Notes: generated by a model from the sequence alone, not told the origin. A stretch of 64,000 bases of DNA from Stenotrophomonas sp. UBA2629 (GCA_002359895.1 DEOB01000010.1:256378-320377), one strand, 5' to 3'. Numbered from the stretch's first letter, positions 24,273-33,506 are shown. Numbers and translations are program-made.

Positions 24273-24581
24273 TCAGACCTCTTCTTCTTCCTCTTCGTCT
24301 TCTTCCTCGCCTTCCTCGTACTCCTCGTCTTCCTCTTCCTCTTCGTCTTCTTCCTCGTCCTCTTCTTCGAACGCTTCGGCTTCTTCAACGCGCACGAAGT
24401 TGGGCAGGGTGTCGGCGAGGCTGATTACTTTGCCGTTGGCCAGCATCGGGCGCACGGCACGCTTGCCGGCTTCTTCCACGACGGCAAAGCACACCAGGGC
24501 CTGCGCGCTTTCGTCGCCGTTCTCTTCAAATACGGCAACCCAGCCGTCGGCGGGGATGATCTGAATGATGTTGTCGTGCAT
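24273..24581 (-). CDS. Small protein with a long poly-Glu/Asp tail
   Basis: The 102 aa product begins MHDNIIQIIPADGWVAVFEENGDE. A compact N-terminal part of about 65 residues (AVVEEAGKRAVRPMLANGKV) is followed by about 35 residues of almost pure Glu and Asp with a few Tyr and Gly. The tail is encoded by a GAA/GAG/GAC-rich simple sequence at 24276-24372. The tail may mimic nucleic acid, bind cations or basic proteins. The start at 24581 fits the N-terminal fold; the open frame continues upstream but looks non-coding. Confidence 0.75.
   Translation of the reverse strand: MHDNIIQIIPADGWVAVFEENGDESAQALVCFAVVEEAGKRAVRPMLANGKVISLADTLPNFVRVEEAEAFEEEDEEEDEEEEEDEEYEEGEEEDEEEEEEV
24276..24372. repeat. 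TTC/CTC-rich simple sequence encoding the acidic tail
   Basis: On the plus strand this segment is a nearly uninterrupted run of TTC, CTC and CTT triplets. It is coding on the minus strand. Such a run is open to slippage in units of three, which would change tail length without a frameshift. Confidence 0.85.
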
Positions 24582-24730
24582 GGCTGGACTGTTGGCAGAA
24601 GGAGGGCAGAGCTTGCGTGAAGCCGGGCGTGCTGTGCAATAGCCTGTAGCAACGCGTGCCGCGCCGCGCTCTTTACGTGGTCGGCGGATGCAGGGACGAT
24701 GCCTGCAGGTCAACGCCGAAGGTGTCCCCA

Positions 24731-25660
24731 ATGCTGCATTGCCAAACCATCGCCGACGCCGCACCGGGGGGCCGCGCCACGGTGTGGGTGGATCTGTGCC
24801 AACCCACACCCGAGGAGCTGGCGCAGGCGACGCAGCAGGTGGGCTTCACCATTCCGGACCGGGCCGGGATCAGCGAAATCGAGTTCAGCAGCCGCGTGCG
24901 TCTGGAGGGTGAGGCGCTGGTGTTGAATCTGCCGCGCTTCCACTACGAGGCCGCGCAGCTGGTGGCGCCGCTGGGGTTCGTGGTGGCGCCGCACGCGCTG
25001 GTGGTGCAGCGTGAACATGCGGTGGATGCATTTTCCGCGTTGGAGACCGGTCTGGAGAAGCACCCCTGCGTCGGCCCTGCGGATCTGTTCCTGCGCATGA
25101 TCGAGCGCATTGTCGACTACCTGGCTGACCAGCTTGAATCGCTGGAGAGCCGCATGAGCGAGTTCTCGCGCGAGGCCTTCAACAAGCGCAAAGGGCGCCG
25201 CGCGCCACGTCGGCTGGAAGGCATGTTGCACGAGGTAGGTGTGATGGGCCGCCACATCGGCACCTTGCACAACACGCTGCACGGCCTGTTGCGGATGATG
25301 AACTACCTGGACGAATCAGCGCCGTCGTGGTTTGGCGCTGATGCGCACAAGCGGATAAAGCTGGTGCTCAAGGACATCACCTCGCTCAGCGAGTTCGAGC
25401 AGCAGTTGGGTGATCGCAATGAATTCCTGCTCGACAGCGTGCTGGGCCTGATCAACATGGACCAGAACGAAGTGATGAAAGTGATGGCCGTGGCCTCGGT
25501 GGTCGGCATTCCACCCACCGTGCTGGTGGGCATATGGGGCATGAATTTCGCCACGATGCCGGAGCTGCATTTGCATTTTGGCTACGCCATCGCCTTGGGA
25601 ATCATTGTGCTGAGCATTGTGGTGCCACTGCTTTGGTTCAAACGACGCGGCTGGCTTTAG
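24731..25660 (+). CDS. CorA-family divalent-cation transporter (ZntB-like)
   Basis: The 309 aa protein has a large N-terminal cytoplasmic domain and two C-terminal membrane helices. The family signature GMNF follows the first helix (GIPPTVLVGIWGMNFATMPEL), then a second helix (AIALGIIVLSIVVPLLWF) ends in a basic tail KRRGWL. The long helix ahead of the pore reads QQLGDRNEFLLDSVLGLINMDQNEVMKVM. CorA proteins conduct Mg2+ or Co2+, and ZntB moves Zn2+. Substrate cannot be decided. The ATG at 24731 follows GAAGGTG. Confidence 0.9.
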   Translation: MLHCQTIADAAPGGRATVWVDLCQPTPEELAQATQQVGFTIPDRAGISEIEFSSRVRLEGEALVLNLPRFHYEAAQLVAPLGFVVAPHALVVQREHAVDAFSALETGLEKHPCVGPADLFLRMIERIVDYLADQLESLESRMSEFSREAFNKRKGRRAPRRLEGMLHEVGVMGRHIGTLHNTLHGLLRMMNYLDESAPSWFGADAHKRIKLVLKDITSLSEFEQQLGDRNEFLLDSVLGLINMDQNEVMKVMAVASVVGIPPTVLVGIWGMNFATMPELHLHFGYAIALGIIVLSIVVPLLWFKRRGWL

Positions 25661-25800
25661 CCACGGGGAGCTGGGGGTGTGAGGAAAAGTGAGAAATGGA
25701 CGGGCCGCCGGATTCACTGCTGACGATTCACGTCATCACTCACTCTTCATTCTTTCGCCTAAAATTCCATGCTCATTCGCCATCACATACCGGAGTAGTA

Positions 25801-26127
25801 ATGCCTGCCAAGCCAATGTCCCCCGCAGGGAAGCTGTTCGCCGCTGCTGCAATGATCGAAGGCGTGACCTGGGCGGGGTTGTTGATTGGCATGCTGCTCA
25901 AGCGCGGGCTGGAAATCACCGACCTGGGTGTGCGTATCTTCGGGCCGCTGCATGGCGCGGCGTTCCTGTTCTATGTGGTGGTGTGCCTGTACGCATGGAT
26001 CAAGCTGCGTTGGCCGTTGTGGGCGATGCTGGTCGCTTTGGTCGCCGCAGTGCCGCCGTTGGTGACGGTGCCGCTGGAAATGTGGTTCCGCCGACGCGGG
26101 CTGTTGTCTGGCCGCGGCACGCCCTGA
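25801..26127 (+). CDS. DUF3817 family integral membrane protein
   Basis: The 108 aa protein has three membrane helices. The family hallmarks are an early MIEGVTWAGLLIGMLLKRG, where Glu-Gly lies in the first helix, and a central FGPLHGAAFLFYVVVCLYA with the conserved His-Gly. DUF3817 proteins have no proven role. The ATG at 25801 is chosen because the upstream in-frame extension lacks similarity. Confidence 0.85.
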   Translation: MPAKPMSPAGKLFAAAAMIEGVTWAGLLIGMLLKRGLEITDLGVRIFGPLHGAAFLFYVVVCLYAWIKLRWPLWAMLVALVAAVPPLVTVPLEMWFRRRGLLSGRGTP

Positions 26128-26670
26128 GCTGCGGCAGCAGCGCCGGCCAGCGCTACTGCTGTGCCGGGCGCGCGGTTGCAACGGATGTGTTGCCAAAGCG
26201 CCTGTCGGCTCCGGCAAGTGAAAGCTGCGGTTTAGCCTGCGTTATGGCTTGCCTTGCGGCGGCCACTGCCGCAATAACCGCAGGAAATACGGCGGTGTCC
26301 CAGGCGCGGGAGGTGTTTTTTTGCGCAATGGGGAAGCGGCCGGTATACCGGCCAGGTCAGCGCTGCTGGCGGTCGGGCTTGCCCATTGTGGATAATCTGC
26401 CCGGTTGCTGCTGCCGGTGGGTGGGGTGGGGCATCCACCGAGGTGATTGGCGCGGTTGAGGGGGCTCCCGCGATGCCTGAAGTACGGCACGTCACGCTGG
26501 CGGTGCAAGGTGTTTGCCGCCGGTTTAGGTTTGATCCACTAGCTTTTTCCGCTGATCACGTTCTCCCTTCAAGGAATTCCGGTGCAACACGCAAGCAGTG
26601 AAAGGAATGGCGGCGCACGCTCTTCCGCACGATGCAATGATCTGTCGGTGATGCCGCGCCGGGGTAATCG
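26128..26670. other. Intergenic region upstream of opgH
   Basis: I see no credible gene in about 540 bases. A perfect 16-base palindrome GGCCGGTATACCGGCC lies at 26338-26353, about 20 bases after a T7 run. The region should contain the opgH promoter. No clear -35/-10 pair could be picked. Confidence 0.5.
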
Positions 26671-28614
26671 GTGAGCGATTTCACGACTACCTCCGCCCCG
26701 GCTGACATATCCATCGAGATGGGCTTGGACGCCGGCATGGCGGTCTTGCCGGCCGAGCATCCGTTACAGATGCCGGAACAGTCGCTGCGCGAGGGCAAGC
26801 TGAAGGTACGCCGGCAGGAAACCGCGCCGCCCAACATCGGCCTGCGCCGGCTGTATGTGTTCGGTACCACGGCAGTGATGACTGCCGTCGCCACCGCGAT
26901 GATGGCCCGCGTCCTGTCCAACGGCGGCATCAACGTGCTGGAAGGCTGCCTCTTGCTGCTGTTCGTGGCGTTGTTCGCGTGGATTGCGCTGTCCTTCGTC
27001 GGCAGCCTTGCCGGCCTGCAGGCATTGCTGCGCGGCCGTCGCAAACTGGGTATCTATCCGGATACACCGCTGCCGGTGCTGCAGACGCGCACCGCGTTGT
27101 TGATGCCCACCTATAACGAAGACCCGCGCCGGATGATGGCCGGGCTGCAGGCCATCTACGAATCGGTGGCCGCAACCGGGCAGCTGGACCGGTTTGATTT
27201 CTACGTGCTCAGCGACACCACCCGCGATGACATCGGCCGTGCCGAGGAGCAGGTGTTCCTGCGCCTGGTAGAGGAAACCGGTGGCGCCGAGCGCCTGTTC
27301 TATCGCCGCCGGGCCAGCAATGTGGGCCGCAAGGCCGGCAACATCGCCGATTGGGTGCGCCGTTTTGGTGGCGCCTATCCGCAGATGCTGATCCTGGACG
27401 CCGACAGCCTGATGACCGGCGATGTGATCGTGCGGCTGACCTCGGCGATGGAAAAACACCCCACCGTCGGCCTGATTCAATCACTGCCGGCGGTGGTCAA
27501 CGGACGCACCGCATTTGCCCGCATGCAGCAGTTTGGTGGCCGTGTGTATGGGCCGGTGATGGCTTATGGGGTGGCGTGGTGGCATGGCGCCGAGAGCAAT
27601 TATTGGGGCCATAACGCGGTCATCCGTACCCAGGCATTCGCCGAACAGGCAGGTTTGCCGGAGTTGCCGGGGCGCAAGCCGTTTGGCGGCCACGTGCTCA
27701 GCCACGATTTTGTCGAGGCCGCCTTGATGCGCCGTGGTGGCTGGGCCGCGCACATGGTGCCGTATCTGCAGGGCAGCTACGAAGAAGGCCCGCCGACGCT
27801 GACCGACATGCTCATCCGCGACCGTCGCTGGTGCCAAGGCAACCTGCAGCACTCCAAAGTGGTGGCCACGCCGGGCCTGCATTGGATCAGCCGCGTGCAC
27901 ATGATGATCGGCATCGGCCACTATTTCACCGCGCCGATGTGGGCGATGCTGATGCTGATCGGCATTGCGATTCCGCTGATCCACGGCGGCATTGATCTGG
28001 TCGAAGAGTTGAACCTTAAAGCCTCGCCCGCGCATTACTGGCGTGGCCTGGATCAACAAGGCGTGGTGTGGGTGTTTGCCGTGACCATGGCAGTGCTGCT
28101 TGCGCCCAAATTGATGGGCTACGTGGCGATGCTGACCTCGCGTGGCGAGCGCTTGGGCTGCGGCGGCGCTTTCCGCGCGCTGATATCGGTGCTGCTGGAA
28201 ACCCTGCTGGCCGCGTTGATGGCGCCGGTGGTGATGTACGTGCAATCGCGCGGCGTGTCCGAAGTGCTGGCCGGCAAAGATTCAGGCTGGGATGCACAGC
28301 AGCGCGACGATGGCACGGTTTCGCTGGGCGCGTTGCTGCGCAGCTATGGCGGGCTGAGTCTGTTTGGTTTGGTGATGGGCGCCATGGCGTACGCCGTATC
28401 GCCGCCGCTGGCCGCATGGATGGCGCCGGTGGTGATCGGCATGGCATTGGCCGTGCCGGTGGTGGCGTGGACATCGTCGCGCCGCGCCGGTGATTGGCTG
28501 CGCCGCCACCAACTGCTGTCAATCCCTGAAGAAAGCCACCCGCCGCGTGTGTTGGTACGCGCCGCTGAACTGCGTGCAGCGGCAATGCGCGAGCCGTCGC
28601 AGGGCGGTCTGTAA
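26671..28614 (+). CDS. opgH: Osmoregulated periplasmic glucan glucosyltransferase OpgH/MdoH
   Basis: The 647 aa inner-membrane GT2 enzyme polymerises glucose from UDP-glucose for osmoregulated periplasmic glucans. TALLMPTYNEDPRRMMAGL opens the catalytic domain. The metal DAD is at residues 243-245 (LDADS), and the acceptor-site RRW at 385-387 is in DRRWCQGNL. Two membrane helices precede the domain and about five follow it. The start is GTG 26671. The usual partner opgG is absent next to it, as in Xanthomonas, where the single gene was first named hrpM for its effect on virulence. Confidence 0.95.
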   Translation: MSDFTTTSAPADISIEMGLDAGMAVLPAEHPLQMPEQSLREGKLKVRRQETAPPNIGLRRLYVFGTTAVMTAVATAMMARVLSNGGINVLEGCLLLLFVALFAWIALSFVGSLAGLQALLRGRRKLGIYPDTPLPVLQTRTALLMPTYNEDPRRMMAGLQAIYESVAATGQLDRFDFYVLSDTTRDDIGRAEEQVFLRLVEETGGAERLFYRRRASNVGRKAGNIADWVRRFGGAYPQMLILDADSLMTGDVIVRLTSAMEKHPTVGLIQSLPAVVNGRTAFARMQQFGGRVYGPVMAYGVAWWHGAESNYWGHNAVIRTQAFAEQAGLPELPGRKPFGGHVLSHDFVEAALMRRGGWAAHMVPYLQGSYEEGPPTLTDMLIRDRRWCQGNLQHSKVVATPGLHWISRVHMMIGIGHYFTAPMWAMLMLIGIAIPLIHGGIDLVEELNLKASPAHYWRGLDQQGVVWVFAVTMAVLLAPKLMGYVAMLTSRGERLGCGGAFRALISVLLETLLAALMAPVVMYVQSRGVSEVLAGKDSGWDAQQRDDGTVSLGALLRSYGGLSLFGLVMGAMAYAVSPPLAAWMAPVVIGMALAVPVVAWTSSRRAGDWLRRHQLLSIPEESHPPRVLVRAAELRAAAMREPSQGGL

Positions 28615-28731
28615 CGGCAGGTGCCGGGCACGCGTTGTGTGTCCGGTATTTTTCATGCCTGCCGCGTTGCATCCGCAGCTGCATTTGTCCCAACACGGCA
28701 TAATCGCGGCCTGTCTTAGGGAGTGATTGAA

Positions 28732-29394
28732 ATGCTGGAAACGGTGGAACAGGAAACCGGCGCATCGCCGCAGTGGTCGATCATCTGGTTGCATGGCCTG
28801 GGCGCCGACGGCCATGATTTCGCGCCCATCGTGCCCGAGCTGGTACGCCCGCAGTGGCCGGCCATCCGTTTTGTGTTCCCGCATGCGCCCAAGCGCGCGG
28901 TGACCATCAACAACGGCATGCCGATGCGTGCGTGGTACGACATCGTCAGCATGGATTTCCGCAGCCGTGCCGATGCCGGCGGTGTTGCAGAGTCGGTCGC
29001 CCAGGTTGAAGCGCTGATCGCACGCGAGCAGGAACGCGGTATCGCGCCGGACCACATCGTGTTGATCGGTTTCTCGCAGGGCGGTGCCATCACCTTGTCC
29101 ACCGGCCTGCAGCGCCGTGAAAAACTGGCCGGGCTGGTCGCGCTGTCCAGCTATCTGCCGGAGGTGGATGCCGCCGCCGCGCAGCTGGTGGACGGCGCCA
29201 ACGCGCAACCGTTGTTTATGGCACACGGCACCGCCGACCCGGTGATTCCGGTGCAGATTGCCGAACACAGCATGCAGGTGCTCAGCCAGTTGGGCTTTGG
29301 CGTGGAGTGGCACCGCTACCCGATGGCGCACCAGGTCTGCGGCGAGGAGATCCACGCATTGGGCGATTGGCTGCAGGCCCGCTTCGACGCGTGA
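28732..29394 (+). CDS. Carboxylesterase, alpha/beta hydrolase (acyl-protein thioesterase-like)
   Basis: The 220 aa protein has the triad Ser115 in GFSQGG, Asp169 in GTADPVIPV and His200 in YPMAHQVC, with LHGLGADGHDF for the oxyanion hole. It belongs to the Pseudomonas EstB / acyl-protein thioesterase group (phospholipase/carboxylesterase family), which hydrolyses short acyl esters in the cytoplasm. AGGGAG at 28717-28722 supports ATG 28732 over the in-frame GTG at 28723. Confidence 0.92.
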   Translation: MLETVEQETGASPQWSIIWLHGLGADGHDFAPIVPELVRPQWPAIRFVFPHAPKRAVTINNGMPMRAWYDIVSMDFRSRADAGGVAESVAQVEALIAREQERGIAPDHIVLIGFSQGGAITLSTGLQRREKLAGLVALSSYLPEVDAAAAQLVDGANAQPLFMAHGTADPVIPVQIAEHSMQVLSQLGFGVEWHRYPMAHQVCGEEIHALGDWLQARFDA

Positions 29395-29500
29395 CGGCCG
29401 GGATGTGAGGGACTGCGCAGTTCCGCTTGCAGTCATGCCGGTTTTCACGCTGTGCGGCTACCATGGCTGCACCAGCGCAGCGTGACGGGGAGGACCGCGA

Positions 29501-30229
29501 GTGAAGGTAGTCATTGCTGACGACGAGCCGCTGGCGCGCGAGCGCCTGCGCTCGCTGCTGGCCGAGCAGGCCGGCATCACCGTGGTGGCTGAGGCCGCCA
29601 ACGGCACCGACGCGCTGCACGCCTGCGCGCAGACACAGCCGGATCTGGTGCTGCTGGACATCGCCATGCCCGGCGTTGATGGGCTGGAAGTCGCCCGTCA
29701 TCTGGCCCAGTTCGAGCCCCGGCCTGCCGTGGTGTTCTGCACCGCTTACGACGCCCACGCGCTGTCCGCCTTTGAGGCGGCGGCGGTGGATTACCTGATG
29801 AAGCCGATCCGCGCCGAACGTCTGGACGCGGCGCTGGCCCGTGCCCGCACCGTGATCGCCGGGCGCGCCATCGCCGCACCGGCCCCGGTAACGCAGGCGC
29901 GGCGGGTGTTGTGCGCGCGCCTGCGCGGCAGCCTGCGCCTGGTGCCGGTGCAGGACATCGTCTACCTGCAGGCCGAGGAAAAATACGTGGTGGTTCACCA
30001 CAAGCGCGGGCAGGATCTGGTCGAAGAATCACTGCGCTCGCTGGAAGACGAGTTCGGCGAGCGTTTCATCCGGATCCACCGCAATTGCCTGGTGGCCCGC
30101 GAGCAGCTGCAGGAAGTACGGCGCACGCCCGCCGGGCAGGTGCAGGCGGTGCTGCGCGACGTGCCGGAACTGCTGGAAGTCAGCCGCCGCTGCGTGGCCA
30201 ATCTGAAGGTTGAACTGGTCCGGCTGTGA
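29501..30229 (+). CDS. algR: LytTR response regulator AlgR
   Basis: The 242 aa protein has an N-terminal receiver (acidic pocket D7-D8, phospho-acceptor D53 in LLDIAMPG, Lys in DYLMKPI) and a C-terminal LytTR DNA-binding domain (VYLQAEEKYVVVHHKRG, ERFIRIHRNCLVA). AlgR regulates type IV pili, alginate and virulence in pseudomonads. It is followed closely by hemC, as in Pseudomonas, but the sensor gene algZ/fimS is not upstream. The start is GTG behind GGGGAGG. Confidence 0.93.
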   Translation: MKVVIADDEPLARERLRSLLAEQAGITVVAEAANGTDALHACAQTQPDLVLLDIAMPGVDGLEVARHLAQFEPRPAVVFCTAYDAHALSAFEAAAVDYLMKPIRAERLDAALARARTVIAGRAIAAPAPVTQARRVLCARLRGSLRLVPVQDIVYLQAEEKYVVVHHKRGQDLVEESLRSLEDEFGERFIRIHRNCLVAREQLQEVRRTPAGQVQAVLRDVPELLEVSRRCVANLKVELVRL

Positions 30230-30260
30230 CCTGCGCGTCGGCAGCGGCGATAATGCGGCC

Positions 30261-31178
30261 ATGACCATCCTGCGTATTGCTACCCGAAAGAGCCCGCTTG
30301 CCCTGTGGCAGAGCGAACATGTCGCCGACCGCCTGCGTCAGGCCCATCCCGGTCTGGTGGTGGAGCTGGTGCCGATGAGCACACGCGGCGATGAAGTACT
30401 GGACCGCTCGTTGGCTGCCATTGGCGGCAAGGGCCTGTTCCTGAAGGAACTGGAGCTGGCAATGATGCGCGGCGAAGCCGATTGCGCCGTGCATTCGCTC
30501 AAGGATGTACCGATGGAACTGGAAGCGCCGTTCGCGCTGCCGGCCATTCTGGAGCGCGCCGATCCGGCCGATGCCTTCGTGTCCAACCACTACGCCTCGC
30601 TTGATGCCTTGCCGCAGGGCGCGTGCGTGGGTACTTCCTCGCTGCGGCGACAGGCCCAACTGCGCGCCTTGCGCCCGGACCTGAAAGCGCGCGACCTGCG
30701 TGGCAACGTCAATACGCGTTTGGGCAAGCTGGACGCCGGTGATTACGACGCCATCATCCTGGCCTGCGCGGGTTTGGAGCGCTTGGCGTTTGGCGAGCGC
30801 ATCCGCGACCGTCTGCGCGCGCCGCAATGGCTGCCGGCGCCGGCACAGGCGGCCGTGGCTATTGAGTGCCGCCAGGACGATGCGAATGTGATTGCCCTGG
30901 TCGCGGCTTTGGATGACGCGGCCACGCGCACCTGCGTGGAGGCCGAGCGCGCCATGAACCGCGCGCTGGAGGGCAGCTGCCACGTGCCGGTGGCCGGCTT
31001 GGCGCAATGGCAGGGTCAGGATTTGTGGCTGCAGGGCTTGGTCGGCGGTGTGGCCGATGGCCGCATCGTGCGTGCGCAAGCCCATGGCCCGGCAAGTGAC
31101 CCGGAAGCACTGGGCCGCAACGTCGCACGTCAGTTGCTGGATGCTGGCGCCGGCGAGCTGCTGGGTAACCCGGCCTGA
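30261..31178 (+). CDS. hemC: Porphobilinogen deaminase (hydroxymethylbilane synthase)
   Basis: The 305 aa enzyme joins four porphobilinogen molecules into hydroxymethylbilane in haem synthesis. The start MTILRIATRKSPLALWQ is canonical. GKGLFLKELE and HSLKDVPMEL are conserved, and the dipyrromethane cofactor is carried by Cys240 in LEGSCHVPVAG. It starts 31 bases after algR and is probably co-transcribed with it. hemD, the next step, is not adjacent. Confidence 0.97.
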   Translation: MTILRIATRKSPLALWQSEHVADRLRQAHPGLVVELVPMSTRGDEVLDRSLAAIGGKGLFLKELELAMMRGEADCAVHSLKDVPMELEAPFALPAILERADPADAFVSNHYASLDALPQGACVGTSSLRRQAQLRALRPDLKARDLRGNVNTRLGKLDAGDYDAIILACAGLERLAFGERIRDRLRAPQWLPAPAQAAVAIECRQDDANVIALVAALDDAATRTCVEAERAMNRALEGSCHVPVAGLAQWQGQDLWLQGLVGGVADGRIVRAQAHGPASDPEALGRNVARQLLDAGAGELLGNPA

Positions 31179-31189
31179 GCCAAAGCACG

Positions 31190-31257
31190 GTAGCGCCGAG
31201 CCATGCTCGGCGTTGGCCGTCCCGATGATGCCCCAGCGGAGCATGGCTCCGCCCTAC
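31190..31257. repeat. Pair of REP palindromes with GTAG/CTAC ends
   Basis: CGCCGAG-CCATG-CTCGGCG (31194-31212), preceded by GTAG, and GCGGAGCATGGCTCCGC (31236-31252), followed by CCTAC, form an inverted pair between hemC and the DUF481 gene. Both fit the GTAG-type REP pattern of Stenotrophomonas. Confidence 0.8.
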
Positions 31258-31282
31258 AGATGGGGCAGGAGCAGGCGCTCAA

Positions 31283-31343
31283 TAAAAAAGGGAATGGGCC
31301 GCGCGGCCGAGCAGTTGCTCGTCACGCAGCACCATTCCCTTTT
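31283..31343 (-). terminator. Intrinsic terminator of the DUF481 gene
   Basis: On the minus strand AAAGGGAATGG pairs with CCATTCCCTTTTTT across a loop that holds an inner GC hairpin, ending in a T-run (A-run on plus at 31284-31289). It sits 26 bases after the DUF481 stop. Confidence 0.75.
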
Positions 31344-31368
31344 CGTATCGCCAAGCCGTGCTTCTAGA

Positions 31369-32148
31369 TCACTTGAAGCTGTAAACCACGTTCATGGTGG
31401 TCAGGGTATCGGTCTTGCGCTTGTCTTCGGCCACGTCGCTGTTGTGGCGCGCCTGCCAACCGGCCTTCAGTGCGAAGTGCTGGTTCATGCTCACCGACAC
31501 GCCAAAGTCATTCTGCGCGAAGGTGTTGTACGAGCCGGACTCGACCAGCAGGCTGTTGACCAGCTCGGTGTTTTCGGTGATCGCGAACTTCAGGTCGAAC
31601 AGGCCACGACCAATCAGGCCGGTGCGGTCTTCGTCGGTGTCGGCGTTGTGCGAGCGGCGCACACCGGGGCCGATCTGGGTGTCCAGGGTCAGGCGCTCAC
31701 CGTCGATCAGGCGCGTGCCGTAACCCAGACCAAAGCTGCTCTGGCGGTCGTAGGTGGCAAAGTCGTCGCTTTCATGACGCCCCGTGGCGGTCAGCTGGCG
31801 GTGCTCGCCCAGCTGCAACGCGCTACCGGCGCTGACGCTGTAACGGTTGGCGGTGGTCTGGCGCCTGCGACTGGTGGTGCCGTCGTCACTGGTCTGGTTG
31901 TACTCGGCGCTGGAACGCAGGCCGAACAGATCCATGCTGTGCACCCAATCGTCGTCGGTGTAACGCAGCTTGAGGCGGCCGTTGAAGCTTTCGGTGGTGC
32001 TGTTGCCATGGGCGGAGGCGAAACCGAGCTCACCACCACTGCCGCTCCAGGGGGAGCTCATGGCGGCCAGGTCGGAGGCATCATCTGCCCAGGCGGCCAT
32101 CGGGGCGCACAACAACAGCGGCAGGAACAGGGAAACACGCAGTGACAT
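31369..32148 (-). CDS. DUF481 outer-membrane barrel protein
   Basis: The 259 aa product has a signal peptide (LFLPLLLCAPMAAWA) and a barrel beginning SGSGGELGFASAHGNSTTESFNGRLKLRY, a DUF481 hallmark. It continues with regular strands to the final NVVYSFK, with terminal aromatic residue in the last strand. DUF481 proteins (E. coli YdiY) are salt- or acid-induced barrels of uncertain role. The gene has its own terminator. Confidence 0.85.
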   Translation of the reverse strand: MSLRVSLFLPLLLCAPMAAWADDASDLAAMSSPWSGSGGELGFASAHGNSTTESFNGRLKLRYTDDDWVHSMDLFGLRSSAEYNQTSDDGTTSRRRQTTANRYSVSAGSALQLGEHRQLTATGRHESDDFATYDRQSSFGLGYGTRLIDGERLTLDTQIGPGVRRSHNADTDEDRTGLIGRGLFDLKFAITENTELVNSLLVESGSYNTFAQNDFGVSVSMNQHFALKAGWQARHNSDVAEDKRKTDTLTTMNVVYSFK

Positions 32149-32312
32149 CAGTCAATCTCCGGGAGCAAAACGGGGGTAAGAAAGCGTTTCCATGATACCG
32201 GAAGGCTTCTGGTGGCCCGTTTCCAGGCCGGCCGGCACTTCAGATGCCGTTAGGCGGGGAAGTGGCTGCCCGCCCCGCAGCATTGCGGCCCGGAGTCGGA
32301 CATAATCGGCCC

Positions 32313-33278
32313 ATGGATCGCTACGAACGCATAAACGCGCTGCATCGCCTGCTTAAATCCGCCCGTTACCCGGTAACGGTGGCTCGGCTGCAGGAAGAAC
32401 TGGGATGTTCCCGGGCAACGGTCTACCGCGACCTGGCCTTTCTGCGCGATGCGCTGATGGCGCCGGTGGAAGGCGATGGCGAGGCCGGTTTCCGCTATCT
32501 CAGTGGCGAAAGCGACCGATTCGAGCTGCCGGGCCTGTGGCTGAGTTCAGAAGAACTGCATGCTTTGTTGGCCTCCCAGCACCTGCTGTCGCGCACCGGG
32601 GGCGGGGTGCTGTCCTCGGTGCTGGCGCCGCTGCAGCAGCGCATTGAAGGCCTGTTGGCCGCGCAGGCTGGTGCGTCGTCATGGCCGGTGGAACGGGTGC
32701 GGGTCATTCCGCACCGGGGCCGCAAGCTGGACGAAGCCAGCTTCCGCACCGTGGCCTCCGGCGTGCTGGAGCGCAAACAGCTGTCGTTTGAATATCGTGC
32801 GCGTTCCACCGACGAGTCCACCCGCCGCACCGTGTCGCCGCAGCGCATTACCCACTATCGCGACAATTGGTACCTGGATGCGTGGGACCACACCCGCGAT
32901 GCGGTGCGCAGTTTCGCCGTGGACCGCATTCATCAGGCGCGCCTGCTCGACCAGCCGGCCCGTGATGTGCCCGATGCCGAGTTGGATGAACAACTGGCCG
33001 CCAGCTACGGCATCTTTTCTGGCGCCCCGAAGGGCTGGGCGACGATTGTGTTCAGCGCCAAGGCCGCGCGCTGGGTGGCCGATGAACACTGGCATTCCAA
33101 GCAGCAGGGCCGCTTTCTGGCCGATGGCCGTTATGAGCTGAAGTTGCCGTACAGCGTCTCGCGTGAGTTGCTGATGGATGTGCTGCATTACGGCTCGGAC
33201 GCGGAAATCATCGAGCCGCAGTCATTGCGTGAACAGGCCAAGGCGCTGCTGTCGCTGGCACTGAGCAATTACGACTGA
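32313..33278 (+). CDS. WYL-domain transcriptional regulator (YafY family)
   Basis: The 321 aa protein has an N-terminal HTH (MDRYERINALHRLLKSARYPVTVARLQEELGCSRATVYRDLAFLRD) and a WYL domain. The WYL-type core is RITHYRDNWYLDAWDHTRDAVRSFAVDRI, with NWYLDAWD in place of the classic triad. A C-terminal WCX extension ends with IIEPQSLREQAKALLSL. Such regulators sense ligands, often nucleic acid, and control stress or defence genes. It stands alone here. The ATG at 32313 is set by family alignment. Confidence 0.9.
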   Translation: MDRYERINALHRLLKSARYPVTVARLQEELGCSRATVYRDLAFLRDALMAPVEGDGEAGFRYLSGESDRFELPGLWLSSEELHALLASQHLLSRTGGGVLSSVLAPLQQRIEGLLAAQAGASSWPVERVRVIPHRGRKLDEASFRTVASGVLERKQLSFEYRARSTDESTRRTVSPQRITHYRDNWYLDAWDHTRDAVRSFAVDRIHQARLLDQPARDVPDAELDEQLAASYGIFSGAPKGWATIVFSAKAARWVADEHWHSKQQGRFLADGRYELKLPYSVSRELLMDVLHYGSDAEIIEPQSLREQAKALLSLALSNYD

Positions 33279-33506
33279 AGGGTGGGAGTGAGCAGCGAGC
33301 AGGGCCTCGGCCACGTCAGGTTTGCCTGCGCTGCCGCTGCTGCTTTCCCGCTTTGATCACCTTGCATCAGCAGCGCTGAGTTGGTTCAACAGCCAGCCCG
33401 GGATGCATTGCGCTTACCCGGGCCTTGAATTGGAGTGATGCAGATGGAGGCGGTGAGCACGCAGAAATCCTGCGTGCACCGGCACCCGCTCCTCACTCCT
33501 GTCCAC
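33279..33506. other. Intergenic region with a REP-like palindrome
   Basis: No gene is seen. GCCCGGG (33396-33402) and CCCGGGC (33417-33423) bracket ATGCATTGCGCTTA, a relative of the REP arms at 8539-8725 but without the GTAG head. Confidence 0.6.
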
